From DATAPE01 sp034667525 (lineage in GTDB: Bacteria > Actinomycetota > CADDZG01 > WHSQ01), in contig JAXDJO010000018.1 in the NCBI GenBank assembly GCA_034667525.1, positions 1 to 64,000 of the forward strand: a stretch of 64,000 nucleotides of DNA. Reading direction: 5' to 3'. Within the stretch, counting starts at the first letter, position 1. Each line of letters starts with the position of its first letter. The notes under the pieces were generated by a model. The model was given only the letters and a program-made list of their open reading frames with translations, did not search any database and had not been told where the DNA came from. Positions 9,009 to 17,645 of this stretch are shown here, one piece after another. Both the position numbers and the translations under genes were made by a program.

Positions 9009-9593
9009 TCACTCCGGCCGGTACGTCAGGATCACCACGCCTTTGGTCGAAGTCTTCGAGTCGGTAAGCGTGAGTTTCGCGAGCGGATTCCCGTCCCGAA
9101 ACAGGCGCTTACCGCCGCCTACGATGATCGGGTAAAGCATCAGCCGGTACTCGTCGACCAGATCATTGTCGATCAGCGTCTGTGCGAAGTCGCCGCTGCC
9201 GATGACTAAGACGTCCTTGCCGGGCTGCCCCTTAAGCGCGCCAACGGCCTCAACGGTGTTGCCTTCCAGGAGCTCCGAGTTCTGCCATTCGAGCGGCGCC
9301 TTCAGTGTCCTCGACGCCACATACTTCTTCATGTTGTTCATGATGCCGGCGATGGGCTCCTCGTCGGAGGTGGGCCAGTACGCGGCGAAGATGTCGTAGG
9401 TGCGGCGCCCCAGGAGTATGCCGCCGGCCTGTTCGAACGATTCCATGATGGCCCGGCCGGCCACGTCGTCGCGGTAGTCGTTGTCAAGTTGCCAGCCGCC
9501 ATGCTTGAAGTCGCCCTCCGTGTCCTCCTCCTTGCCTCCCGGGGCCTGCATGACCCCATCCAGGGTCAGAAACTCACTCACCACTATCCTCAT
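9009..9593 (-). CDS. RibD C-terminal/dihydrofolate-reductase-like protein
   Basis: 194 residues. N-terminal VSEFLTLDGVMQAPGG, ILLGRRTYDIFAAYWP and VIGSGDFAQTLIDNDLVDEYRLMLYPI place it firmly in the RibD_C (DHFR-like) family. First gene of a two-gene unit with its paralogue at 8455-8994. The start ATG has AGGAGGCG close upstream on the minus strand (around 9600). Probably a cytoplasmic NADPH-dependent reductase; substrate unknown. Confidence 0.88.
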   Translation of the reverse strand: MRIVVSEFLTLDGVMQAPGGKEEDTEGDFKHGGWQLDNDYRDDVAGRAIMESFEQAGGILLGRRTYDIFAAYWPTSDEEPIAGIMNNMKKYVASRTLKAPLEWQNSELLEGNTVEAVGALKGQPGKDVLVIGSGDFAQTLIDNDLVDEYRLMLYPIIVGGGKRLFRDGNPLAKLTLTDSKTSTKGVVILTYRPE

Positions 9594-9782
9594 CGGCGGC
9601 GCCTCCTTTCGTCTTTCGCGGTACGACCCGTATCCAACCGAAAACTCATCGGTCCTGGCCGCCCCTTCGAGCTATCCCGCCACACCGGACCTGATTCGAA
9701 GGCCGCCGCCTGAGTATTTCGGAGACGCATCTGGCTCAGTGCGGGATTGGGGACGGCGCTAGCTCCGGTCGGTGAACCACGC

Positions 9783-10778
9783 TTAGCCGATCGGCGGATC
9801 CGCACTGATCGTCGACGCGGAGTCGAATCCGGGTCGGCCGAAGTCGTGCGCGGCGGTCGCCTGGAGCTCGCGAAGCTGGCTTGGGATGGGACACCATCTC
9901 GATTCGAAGGCACTCGTGTCCCAGCCGGCGAGTCTGCCACCCGCCTCGTAGGCGCCTTGGAGGAACGCGAGCAGCAATCCGCGCGGGTCGCGTGCGTTGC
10001 GGACGACGTCGTAGGGGAGGAGTGCGAGCGATCCGTTAGCGGAGGCGACCCAATCACCGATGGGTAGCGGTTGGTCGCGAAGCCCGTTCGGTTCCGGACT
10101 AGTGTACGAGTAGTAGGCGGCGTCGGTGATGTTGTCATCGCCGGCCCAGAAGCCGAAGGAGATGACCTCTTCCGAATATGCCTCTTGGGTGACGGCGTCG
10201 GCAGCGATCGGCGGGGCCGGTCGTCCGGAAAAGCGACTGACCGCAAGGTCGAAGCTGTGCCAGAAGAGATGGACGGGGCTGGTCTTCCCCCTGAACCAGC
10301 CGCTGAACTCCTCGAACACCGAATCGGACCAGTCCAGGATGCGGCCATATCGCTCGATCGCGTCGCGGTTCCAGGAGCTGTGCTCGTAATCCTGCGGGAA
10401 CGGCGTCGTCATCGGTACCCCGAACGGGTGCTCCTTGACCTCAACGTCGACGCCGAGCGTGCTAAGCATCTCGTGGAGCCGGGCGTCAAAATCGGCGACC
10501 GGAACACCGTCGGCGAGGCCAAACGACCTGACGCGGCCGTCATGGGTACGGACGACTAGCGAGTGGTCGACGAAGTCGAGGTCGATCTGGAATGTCGTGC
10601 CGTCGTGATGGAGTCGCCTCGTCGTTAGCCCGCGCACATCGACGTAGAGCGGCGCGTTCCACCAGTGGTTTCGCGGCGGCGTGGTCGCGAGGCGGACCTT
10701 GCCGACGATCTGGCAGTAGAGGTGCAGCGTGTCCTTTGTCGGGCGCCAGCCGGCCAGATGCAGTTCGGGCAGCGTCAT
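9783..10778 (-). CDS. DUF5996 family protein
   Basis: 331 residues. The opening LAGWRPTKDTLHLYCQIVGKVRLA, NHWWNAPLYVDVRGLTTR, and the later HLFWHSFDLAVSRFSGR and EVISFGFWAGDD are characteristic of the DUF5996 family, common in actinobacteria and some proteobacteria. Full length. No catalytic role is known; histidines and acids in the conserved blocks (for example HLFWHSFDLA) suggest an enzyme or metal protein. Monocistronic; 189 bases separate it from the RibD-like pair. Confidence 0.85.
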   Translation of the reverse strand: MTLPELHLAGWRPTKDTLHLYCQIVGKVRLATTPPRNHWWNAPLYVDVRGLTTRRLHHDGTTFQIDLDFVDHSLVVRTHDGRVRSFGLADGVPVADFDARLHEMLSTLGVDVEVKEHPFGVPMTTPFPQDYEHSSWNRDAIERYGRILDWSDSVFEEFSGWFRGKTSPVHLFWHSFDLAVSRFSGRPAPPIAADAVTQEAYSEEVISFGFWAGDDNITDAAYYSYTSPEPNGLRDQPLPIGDWVASANGSLALLPYDVVRNARDPRGLLLAFLQGAYEAGGRLAGWDTSAFESRWCPIPSQLRELQATAAHDFGRPGFDSASTISADPPIG

Positions 10779-11307
10779 CGCTCGAGCGCCGCGGGCAACT
10801 TGACAGCGGCGTAGTTGCTTTCGTGCAAGACGCGTCTTAACGTCACCCTGGTGTCGTGCATCTCTCCCATGTCCCGATTCTCCATCAGGTTCAGCCTGCC
10901 AGTGTTAATCGGCTTCTCGACGGTCAGGACCTAAGGGCTGTTGCCCGGTCGACATAGGCCTGGGTCTCATCTAATCAGCGGTGTTGCTACAAGTCTGGTC
11001 TCAGGCTTCAACAATGCGTGGTAAGGCCGCAGAGCCGCCCCGACGTCCTCGGGTAAGAGTGCGCCTAGGGCCGCGGCGGAGTCAGGTTAGGTCGAGGCCC
11101 AGGGCAAGCTGTCGCTCTGATGATGGAACCCCCGTGTCTGTGTACATGGATGTTGCGCGGCTATATAGAGGAGAAGCCCGCCTTCCGGCAATTCAGTCCT
11201 CGTCGTCCCAGTTGCCTTGGGGGAGAATCGTCGTCTTGTCTGATGGATAGAAGCTGGCCTGAACCGAGTAGAAGAGTTGCGGCTTGTAAGGTCGGCCGGC
11301 CCCTTGA

Positions 11308-11348
11308 TTGACTTCTGATCGCTGGCGCCTACTATCACTATAGGAGGG
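11308..11348 (+). promoter_or_regulatory. Putative promoter, copy A of a shared element
   Basis: TTGACT (11308-11313), a 16-base spacer and TACTAT (11330-11335) make a good sigma-70-type promoter 45 bases ahead of the binding-protein gene. The element, including the following CACTATAGGAGGG, recurs at 21116-21156 with about 36 of 43 bases identical. Confidence 0.55.
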
Positions 11349-11393
11349 CGCGCCGGGTGGATCTACAGAGTCCACCATCCGGCGGGGGAGCGG

Positions 11394-13181
11394 GTGAATA
11401 ACAACAGAATCTTGAGCGTGCTGGCGCTGCTCATGGTGATTGGCTTACTCAGTGTTGCCTGCGATGGTTCCGCCCACCGCGCCCCTTCCCGACGAGCGAC
11501 TGCCGGCGACATCCCCGGCAAACCACACTTCCGTCCCGCCACCAAGGGCGGGGTCATGAGGCTCGCCTCGGTCGGCGACGTCGATTTCATGGATCCGGGT
11601 CAGGCTTCCTCCGTCATGTTCACCAGCACGATCGGCCGGGCGACCCTTCGCACCCTGATCAGCTATCCGGAATCTCCTGAGCTCGCCAAGCAGATCATCC
11701 CCGCCCCTGACCTTGCCACCGCACTGGGCGACCACAACGTTGCCAACACCCGCTGGACCTACCACCTGCGTCCTGGGCTTGAGTACGGCAAAGGCTTGGG
11801 GGGCGTCGACGTTTCTGGTGTGACCGGTCATCCCGTCAAGACCGCGGACATCAGGTACGCGATCGAACGTCTCTACAACCCCGCGGTAGGTGGCGGCTTC
11901 CCGATCTATTACGACAACATCGTGGGCGCGAACCGATGCAGGAGGGCCGCCACCTATGGCTGTCACATCTCAGGCATCCACACGCCCAACGACAGCACCA
12001 TCGTGTTCAACCTCACCCAGCCGACCGGTGACTGGGACATGCGTATGGCGCTGCCGGCCACGGCGCCGGTCCCTCGAAAGGCGGCCTCGAAGTACGACAA
12101 CAGCAAGGACTCGAACTACGACAGCCATGTCGTCTCCTCAGGTCCCTACTACGTCGCCACCTACAAGCCGGGTCGCAAGATCATCATGAAGCGCAACACC
12201 ACCTGGGATCCCGCCTCGGACCCGATCCGCAAGGCCTATCCCGATGAGATCGACTGGAAGCAAGGTTTCGATCCCAACGTCTGCAACGCCGAGGTCGCCA
12301 GCGGTCACCACGACCTCACCCTCGACTGTCCCGCAACAGGTACCGAACTCAGGAAGGTGTCTCAACTCGGCACGAGGTTCCTGAATGGCCCCCAGCCCTG
12401 CACCTATTACTTGTTCCTCGACACCAAGGTGAAGCCGTTCGACAACATCAACGTTCGCCGGGCAGTCAACCTCATCATCAACAAGAACAACCTGCGCCGC
12501 CGCACCCCCGGCGGGGCGTTCTCGGGCGCGCTGGCCAGCAGCATCCTGCCGCTTGGCGTGCTCGGACATCTCGGCACTGCTCTCTATGATCCCTTCCCCT
12601 CTTCGGCCAACAACGGGAACGTGGGCGCGGCGAGAGCGCTCATGAAGAAAGCCGGTTACGGGGGCGGTTATCACAAGAGACTGCTATTTTTCGCTGCCCC
12701 GACCGACTCCACCCCCGGCCAGATCAGCTCCGTGCGTGCTGACCTCAAGAAGATCGGCATCGACAAGGTGACCCAGGGGCCCTCTGACTTACTTCCTTCC
12801 CCTCAGTACTACCAGGACCCGGCGTCTCGCACCGGGTTGGGCTTTGCCAGCTGGTGCGCAGACCTCCCGTCGCCGGATAGCTTCCTGACACCGCTGCTTT
12901 ATGGGCCCGACCTCAAAGCCCGCACCAACAACAACTATTCACAGGTGAACGATCCGGAGCTGAACTCATTGATCCGTAAAGCCCAGGCTGCGGACCCTGC
13001 CCACGCGAGCGCTGCTTGGACCGCGGCGAACAAACGGGGGACCGAACTCGCCGCTTTGGTTCCGATCCGCTGGTCATTCGCCCGGGTCCTGGTGAGCGCC
13101 AGGTTGCGCAACGCCTACTACGACCAGTCCCTCCAGAACGTCGACTTTGTTAATGCAGGTGTGAAGGGCCGTGGCCGCTAA
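11394..13181 (+). CDS. ABC transporter substrate-binding lipoprotein, family 5 (oligopeptide type)
   Basis: 595 residues from GTG 11394, with GGGGGAG about 5 bases upstream. The signal peptide ends in a lipobox (LLSVAC, Cys23), so the protein is anchored outside the membrane. The body matches solute-binding family 5 (SBP_bac_5): TYHLRPGLEYGKG, VKTADIRYAIERLYNP, SSGPYYVATYKPGRKI and FDNINVRRAVNLIINKNN. Such proteins feed peptides, nickel or other solutes to a permease, but no permease or ATPase genes are near, so it is an orphan; it may serve a remote transporter or act in sensing. A hairpin overlaps the stop codon. Confidence 0.9.
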   Translation: MNNNRILSVLALLMVIGLLSVACDGSAHRAPSRRATAGDIPGKPHFRPATKGGVMRLASVGDVDFMDPGQASSVMFTSTIGRATLRTLISYPESPELAKQIIPAPDLATALGDHNVANTRWTYHLRPGLEYGKGLGGVDVSGVTGHPVKTADIRYAIERLYNPAVGGGFPIYYDNIVGANRCRRAATYGCHISGIHTPNDSTIVFNLTQPTGDWDMRMALPATAPVPRKAASKYDNSKDSNYDSHVVSSGPYYVATYKPGRKIIMKRNTTWDPASDPIRKAYPDEIDWKQGFDPNVCNAEVASGHHDLTLDCPATGTELRKVSQLGTRFLNGPQPCTYYLFLDTKVKPFDNINVRRAVNLIINKNNLRRRTPGGAFSGALASSILPLGVLGHLGTALYDPFPSSANNGNVGAARALMKKAGYGGGYHKRLLFFAAPTDSTPGQISSVRADLKKIGIDKVTQGPSDLLPSPQYYQDPASRTGLGFASWCADLPSPDSFLTPLLYGPDLKARTNNNYSQVNDPELNSLIRKAQAADPAHASAAWTAANKRGTELAALVPIRWSFARVLVSARLRNAYYDQSLQNVDFVNAGVKGRGR

Positions 13182-13198
13182 GGGGAGAGCTTCCCCTT
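13180..13198 (+). terminator. Hairpin at end of binding-protein gene
   Basis: AAGGGGA (13180-13186) pairs perfectly with TCCCCTT (13192-13198) around a 5-base loop, beginning in the TAA stop. A weakly T-rich stretch (CTTGTGCTT) follows. Confidence 0.5.
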
Positions 13199-13447
13199 CT
13201 TGTGCTTGAGCTCACCATGGCAGCGGAGTCAACAATGCTCTGAGGAACCATTTACCGGCTCTCTTGTGGCGCCGTCGGTGTTTTATCGCCTCATCCAAGG
13301 TGGCGAGCAATCGCCCTGGCGGAACATTCAGCCAGTTGGGAATCCATCGCCAGGCCGAGTAGTCACCTACGTACCGGGCCGAATGGCCCTAGTCCCTTAG
13401 TCACCATCGGAGCAGCATGAGTGTCCTACAAAAGGAAGGTGGTCGTT

Positions 13448-14491
13448 ATGCACGGACTCGTGTACCACGGACCAGGTAAGAAAGAATGGGAAGAGGTTCC
13501 CAAACCGACGCTTCTCGCGGACGGCGACGCCATCGTGCGTGTTGACGCCGTCACCATCTGCGGTACCGATCTACACATCCTCAAGGGTGATGTCCCCGCG
13601 GTGACCGCTGGTCGCATCCTTGGCCACGAGGCGGTCGGGACGATTGATGAAGTCGGTCCCGGCGTAAAGACCCTCAAATCGGGTGACCGCGTACTCGTTT
13701 CGTGCATAAGTGCGTGCGGGACCTGCAGGTTCTGCCGCGAAGGGCGTTACGGTCTCTGTTCCGGTGGCGGGGGCTGGATCCTAGGTCACAAGATCGATGG
13801 CACTCAGGCGGACTATGTGCGGGTCCCGTTCGCTGACACCTCCACCTATCTCATCCCAGCCGGGGTGTCTGACGAGACTGTGCTGATGCTCGCCGACATC
13901 GCCCCCACCGGATACGAGGTCGGCGTCCTGAACGGTGGAGTCCAGCCCGGAGATGTGGTCGCCGTTGTCGGAGCAGGACCGATAGGCCTGTCTGCGATGT
14001 TGACCTCGCAGCTCTATTCGCCCAGTCATATCGTCGCCATCGATGTCTCCGATGCAAGACTGGAGGCTGCTAAGGCCTTCGGGGCAACCGCAACGATCAA
14101 CAACTCGCGCGAGGATCCCGTCGCCTTGGTCAAGGAGCTGACCGGAGGGCTCGGAGCCGATGTGGCGATTGAGGCTGTGGGCATCCCCGAGACGTTTGAA
14201 CTCTGCACCGAACTGATCCGCCCCGGCGGTCGGGTCGCGAACATCGGCGTACACGGCAAGCCTGCCACGCTTCATCTGGAAGACCTGTGGATCAAAGGTG
14301 TGACGATCAAGATGGGTCTCGTGGATACCTATTCCACCGCGACGCTGTTGAAGCTGGTTGCGTCTGGGCAGCTCAAGGTCGATGAGCTCATAACTCATCA
14401 CTTCTCGCTAGGGGAGTTCATAGAGGCCTATGACGTCTTCAGCAGTGCAGCAGATACAGGGGCGCTGAAGGTCGTGCTCACAAGGAGCTAG
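13448..14491 (+). CDS. Zinc-dependent medium-chain alcohol dehydrogenase
   Basis: 347 residues from ATG 13448, chosen because AAAGGAAGG (13430-13438) is ideally placed; a GTG at 13421 would put the site inside the gene. Catalytic zinc ligands C38 (ICGTDLH), H60 and E61 (LGHEAVG); structural zinc cysteines C90, C93, C96 and C104; NAD(P)-binding VGAGPIGLSA. Full-length member of the MDR superfamily, close to the threonine/sorbitol/formaldehyde-type dehydrogenases. It oxidises an alcohol with NAD(P) in the cytoplasm; the true substrate cannot be told. It ends at a strong terminator, so it is monocistronic. Confidence 0.93.
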   Translation: MHGLVYHGPGKKEWEEVPKPTLLADGDAIVRVDAVTICGTDLHILKGDVPAVTAGRILGHEAVGTIDEVGPGVKTLKSGDRVLVSCISACGTCRFCREGRYGLCSGGGGWILGHKIDGTQADYVRVPFADTSTYLIPAGVSDETVLMLADIAPTGYEVGVLNGGVQPGDVVAVVGAGPIGLSAMLTSQLYSPSHIVAIDVSDARLEAAKAFGATATINNSREDPVALVKELTGGLGADVAIEAVGIPETFELCTELIRPGGRVANIGVHGKPATLHLEDLWIKGVTIKMGLVDTYSTATLLKLVASGQLKVDELITHHFSLGEFIEAYDVFSSAADTGALKVVLTRS

Positions 14492-14514
14492 GTCTTGTGA
14501 CCGGAAGCAGCACC

Positions 14515-14546
14515 GAAGCGCCGCGGGACTCTCACCGCGGCGCTTC
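14515..14546 (+). terminator. Intrinsic terminator behind the alcohol dehydrogenase
   Basis: A perfect 12-base-pair stem, GAAGCGCCGCGG (14515-14526) with CCGCGGCGCTTC (14535-14546), loop GACTCTCA, followed by TCATTCTT. It sits 24 bases after the stop codon. Confidence 0.8.
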
Positions 14547-14680
14547 TCATTCTTCGAGAGGAGTGGGCCGCTGCGGGGATGGGTGTAGACGCTACTAATG
14601 GTGACGAGTTAATCCAGGACCATCGCCGTAGGCTGTAGTTGACCGAGGCTCGGGAAGGCGGCTTAGGGAGGAGGCAGGGA

Positions 14681-14836
14681 TTGTTGACGGCGCTTGTTAA
14701 CTTGAATCATCCTGGTAGCTACATCCACTGGGGCTTCTTCCAGATGTCGATCGCGAACTTCGTGGTGATCCTAATGATGGTCTTGGTGTTCATCCTGGCG
14801 ATCGTGGTTCCCTTCCCCAGGGGCAAAGAGGAGTGA
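14681..14836 (+). CDS. Small membrane subunit of a cytochrome b operon
   Basis: About 51 residues from TTG 14681 (TTG 14684 equally possible), just behind AGGGAGGAGG at 14665-14674. Residues NHPGSYIHWGFF then one long hydrophobic helix (ISIANFVVILMMVLVFILAIVV region) and a basic PFPRGKEE tail: a single-span membrane protein. Its stop overlaps the GTG start of the cytochrome b gene by four bases, so translation is coupled and it is likely a small subunit of the same complex. Too short for family assignment from sequence alone. Confidence 0.7.
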   Translation: MLTALVNLNHPGSYIHWGFFQMSIANFVVILMMVLVFILAIVVPFPRGKEE

Positions 14837-15477
14837 GCGCAGATGAAGACAAGATGTGGACCGCCCGCCTTAGGGGAGCAGCAGTTCGGGCATTGCCTCC
14901 CGAGAAGCTACTTCCCGACAGACAGCCTGAGTACGTCTCGTCTTGGATCTATGTGTTTGGCGTACTCACGCTCACTTCTCTGGTAGTGGTTCTGGTTTCC
15001 GGGGCCGTACTCGCCCTAGAAGGTCCGGCCTGGTGGCACACTTCGAAGGTCGGCCTCTTCTTTAACAGCGTTCATCTATGGAGCGTCGAGCTCTTCATGG
15101 CTTTCATGGTCATTCACCTGTGGGGCAAGTTTTTCATGGCCGCGTGGCGTGGTCGGCGCGCCCTGACGTGGGTCACCGGGGCGGTGGCGTTCGTTGTGTC
15201 GATCGGGACAGCATTCACGGGCTATCTCTCTCAACAGAACCTTGCCTCGCAGTGGATCGCCGGCGAGGCTAAAGACGGGCTGAATTCAGTGGGGATAGGT
15301 GCCTACTTCAACGTCCTGAACTTTGGGCAAATGCTGATGTGGCACATAGTCCTGCTACCGCTCGTGCTCGGGTTCCTTGTGGTGATCCACGTGCTGCTCG
15401 TTCGACGACGGGGCGTGGTTCCGCCGTTCCCGCCTCAGCTCTCACCCACCTCTTCGAGCCGCGCAGCAACATCGTGA
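14833..15477 (+). CDS. Cytochrome b N-terminal domain (b6-like) membrane protein
   Basis: 214 residues with four transmembrane helices. The two haem b ligand pairs are complete: H81-x13-H95 and H171-x14-H186, the spacing of the cytochrome b/b6 family. The protein ends after the fourth helix, as in cytochrome b6, with no PEWY region of its own. It should carry two b haems and move electrons across the membrane between a quinone and a partner. No Rieske or cytochrome c gene adjoins; the neighbours are a one-helix protein before and a 317-residue protein after, both joined by GTGA overlaps. An actinobacterial b-type quinone oxidoreductase with an unknown partner is the best reading. Confidence 0.88.
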   Translation: MSADEDKMWTARLRGAAVRALPPEKLLPDRQPEYVSSWIYVFGVLTLTSLVVVLVSGAVLALEGPAWWHTSKVGLFFNSVHLWSVELFMAFMVIHLWGKFFMAAWRGRRALTWVTGAVAFVVSIGTAFTGYLSQQNLASQWIAGEAKDGLNSVGIGAYFNVLNFGQMLMWHIVLLPLVLGFLVVIHVLLVRRRGVVPPFPPQLSPTSSSRAATS

Positions 15478-16427
15478 GTGCCTTCGCCGCGCCACCCCCC
15501 ACCGACGAGTGGCAGGGACCGTACCGCAAGTACGACATCGTGAAGGAATTTACGGTTGCGTTGGTTGCGGTGACCCTGATCACTGTGCTACTTGCCGTGC
15601 TGTTCTCTTCCCCCGACGAGCAGCCCGTCACGATCGCCACCTGGGCCAACGCCGACGCGCAGAGCTTCGTGGCGGCCGCGATCACTGAACTCAACCATAC
15701 GAGTGGGGTGGCGCAATACGGCCCCCCCTATTCGAAAACCCCCAACGTCGCCCAGAAGGTTGGGCCGATCGACCTGCAGTCGATTCCAGGGGTGCGGATT
15801 CCGATCGACACCGCGCAAGCGTTCGTCATTCAGCCGCTCCGCGCGCTCGCGGCTGATGATCCCACGCTGTCAAATGCGATTGACCAATACGCCGCCTCCT
15901 CCGCACAACGCAACGCCTGGTCCGCCACCTACTCGAAGGCGTTCGACAACGCCTCCATCGTTGGAGGAACGATCAAGGTCGCCACCGGGAGCTACGGACC
16001 GGTCGAGACGCTGATGCAGCGACTGTTGACGATGGCTCAGAGCGGCGGCCTTGACGGTGCGCTTCTCAGCACAAAGCAGTTTTACCAAACCGACTACACC
16101 AAGCCGATCCTGTTCCTGTCAGACGGCGGATACCTCGAGAGCCGAGCGATAGCTCAACACTTAGCCGGCGATCAGTGGGGGATGATGAATGAGACAGGTA
16201 ACTACCCAGGACAAGCGTGGCTGTGGCTGTACACGTTCTGGTATCAGATTTCGCCCTTCAAGAGTTCAGGAAACGCCGACGCTGAGATTTGGGTGATCAT
16301 GATGGTATTGACTCTAGTCTTGATCTTCGTGCCCTTCATCCCCGGTGTTCGCGCGCTTCCAGAGAAGCTGCGCATCTATCGACTGATCTGGCGCGACCAC
16401 TACCGGCAGGTGGAGCACCTCGACTAA
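15474..16427 (+). CDS. Large third subunit of the cytochrome b operon, novel
   Basis: 317 residues from GTG 15474, which overlaps the cytochrome b stop (GTGA). Layout: cytoplasmic N-terminus, helix at 24-45, a hydrophilic domain of about 220 residues (50-265) that should lie outside the membrane, a second helix at 270-290 and a basic tail (PEKLRIYRLIWRDHYR). The segment NYPGQAWLWLYTFWYQ (243-258) followed by a helix and a PF-rich turn recalls the PEWY region and following helix of cytochrome b subunit IV, suggesting a highly modified C-terminal half with a large insertion. That homology is an inference. No haem c or iron-sulphur motif is present. Intact. Confidence 0.7.
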   Translation: MSAFAAPPPTDEWQGPYRKYDIVKEFTVALVAVTLITVLLAVLFSSPDEQPVTIATWANADAQSFVAAAITELNHTSGVAQYGPPYSKTPNVAQKVGPIDLQSIPGVRIPIDTAQAFVIQPLRALAADDPTLSNAIDQYAASSAQRNAWSATYSKAFDNASIVGGTIKVATGSYGPVETLMQRLLTMAQSGGLDGALLSTKQFYQTDYTKPILFLSDGGYLESRAIAQHLAGDQWGMMNETGNYPGQAWLWLYTFWYQISPFKSSGNADAEIWVIMMVLTLVLIFVPFIPGVRALPEKLRIYRLIWRDHYRQVEHLD

Positions 16428-16627
16428 GGAATGCATCTCTCCCTCACTTCAGCGTCGAGCCGATGCGTCGGTTTTAGAGACCTGGGAATTCTCCGAGGCG
16501 CTAAACCGTAATGCCAATCCGCTGTTGCCTGACCGGGAGTTCGGGAATGTCCCTTGGGGAAGCAGGGATTTACATCACGCGCGCCTTGTGAGAACGTTGG
16601 CGACAGAGCGAATCGAAGGGAGCGACA

Positions 16628-17197
16628 ATGGGGGGATCGACCAAACAGCGCGCCCGCGCCGCCTTGGCAATCCTGGCGATGGTAATCGTGACGACGCAGG
16701 CTGCCGCGGCCCCTGGGATGGCGAAAGGCTCCCCCGGGAATGTTCCGCTACACATCGCCTCTGAGTCGGCGGTATACCACCCGGAGACCGGCAACGTCGA
16801 CTTCACCCTGCAGTTCGACCGACGACCGAATTTTCGCACGGTCGATAAGTATGGAAGGAAAGCCGACTCCTTTCAGTACTACATCGTCGGCGACGACACG
16901 CTGGAGTACCCGCAGATCTACGACGCCATCATCCGCGGCGATGAGATCAACCTCAGGACACACCTCCTTCCCATCAGGAATTCCTGGCCGTCGGATCCGG
17001 ACCCCGCGGCGGGAGGCTGGGGCTCGATCCGAGCGATCGTTCCATACCACCTCCGCGGCCGCGTGTTGACGCTCTCGCCCCCGCTGACTGCGGTCAGTGA
17101 CCACAGCACCGATGGGATATTCACCTACATCGTGGGAACGTATAGGTTCGGATCGACCGTGGACGAAATCGTGAACGAGTCAGTCATTGCGTCCTAA
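16628..17197 (+). CDS. Secreted protein, unknown
   Basis: 189 residues; ATG 16628 is preceded by GAAGGGAGCG. Signal peptide with the hydrophobic run ALAILAMVIVTTQAAAA and cleavage near residue 28. The mature part is strand-rich, with VDFTLQFDRRPNFRTVDKYGRKADSFQYY and GWGSIRAIVPYHLRGRVLTL. No recognised domain or active-site pattern. Probably an extracellular beta-sandwich protein. Confidence 0.65.
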   Translation: MGGSTKQRARAALAILAMVIVTTQAAAAPGMAKGSPGNVPLHIASESAVYHPETGNVDFTLQFDRRPNFRTVDKYGRKADSFQYYIVGDDTLEYPQIYDAIIRGDEINLRTHLLPIRNSWPSDPDPAAGGWGSIRAIVPYHLRGRVLTLSPPLTAVSDHSTDGIFTYIVGTYRFGSTVDEIVNESVIAS

Positions 17198-17303
17198 CGA
17201 CCTCGTCATATCGAGCTGTCCTGGAAGGAAACGCTTCCCATCGTCGAGATGGTCGCACAAGCTGGAAGTAGGCGTTAGCGAGCTCTCGCGCCATCGGCTC
17301 GCT

Positions 17304-17324
17304 CGTTAGTGCAAGTCACTAACG
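17304..17324. promoter_or_regulatory. Perfect operator-like palindrome
   Basis: CGTTAGTG (17304-17311), spacer CAAGT, CACTAACG (17317-17324): an 8+8 inverted repeat with a 5-base centre, in the 444-base gap ahead of the FAD monooxygenase. Symmetry and length fit a dimeric repressor such as HxlR, MarR or TetR types. A second, looser inverted repeat (AGCGAGC/GCTCGCT) lies just upstream. No regulator gene is adjacent. The rest of the gap 17198-17591 holds nothing I recognise. Confidence 0.5.
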
Positions 17325-17591
17325 TCCTCGAGGGCGTGGGCCGCGCGGCCGTATCTGTTCGATTTTCCGTCTCTTGGTAGGCATGACGATCATCGCCCTA
17401 TCGAGGGCCAGCCTCCCTTGCCATGCCCCTGCTGATTACGAGAACAGCCGACGCCACTGACGGTCATCGCGAAGGGAGAGGCTATTACGCGCTCCTCTCC
17501 ACCTCGTTTAAGCGCCAAGGAGGGCTTGCGGCAAGGCCCAGGTAGCGGCGCATAATTCACCGAGCGCAAGCCGGAACCTTAAGGAAAGGAA

Positions 17592-17645
17592 ATGAGGGGC
17601 AGCGAAATGCGCGTGTCGTGGCGGACGTATATGGCCGGAGCGTGA
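17592..17645 (+). CDS. Possible 17-residue leader peptide ahead of the monooxygenase
   Basis: ATG 17592 follows a strong ribosome-binding site (AAGGAAAGGAA at 17581-17591) and the frame MRGSEMRVSWRTYMAGA ends with a TGA that overlaps the GTG start of the monooxygenase (GTGA at 17642-17645). The spacing is short for that ribosome-binding site. It may couple translation to the enzyme gene or may be the remains of an extended upstream start region; there is no pausing motif I recognise. Confidence 0.35.
   Translation: MRGSEMRVSWRTYMAGA

Noticed and set aside
9590..10348. 252-codon minus frame inside DUF5996
   Set aside because: Shadow of the DUF5996 gene in another frame, arginine/serine-rich composition typical of GC-rich antisense frames.
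11193..11378. 61-codon minus frame with protein-like stretch RPYKPQLFYSVQASFYPSDK
   Set aside because: Possible relic, but no family recognised and it overlaps the promoter element of the binding-protein gene; not annotated.
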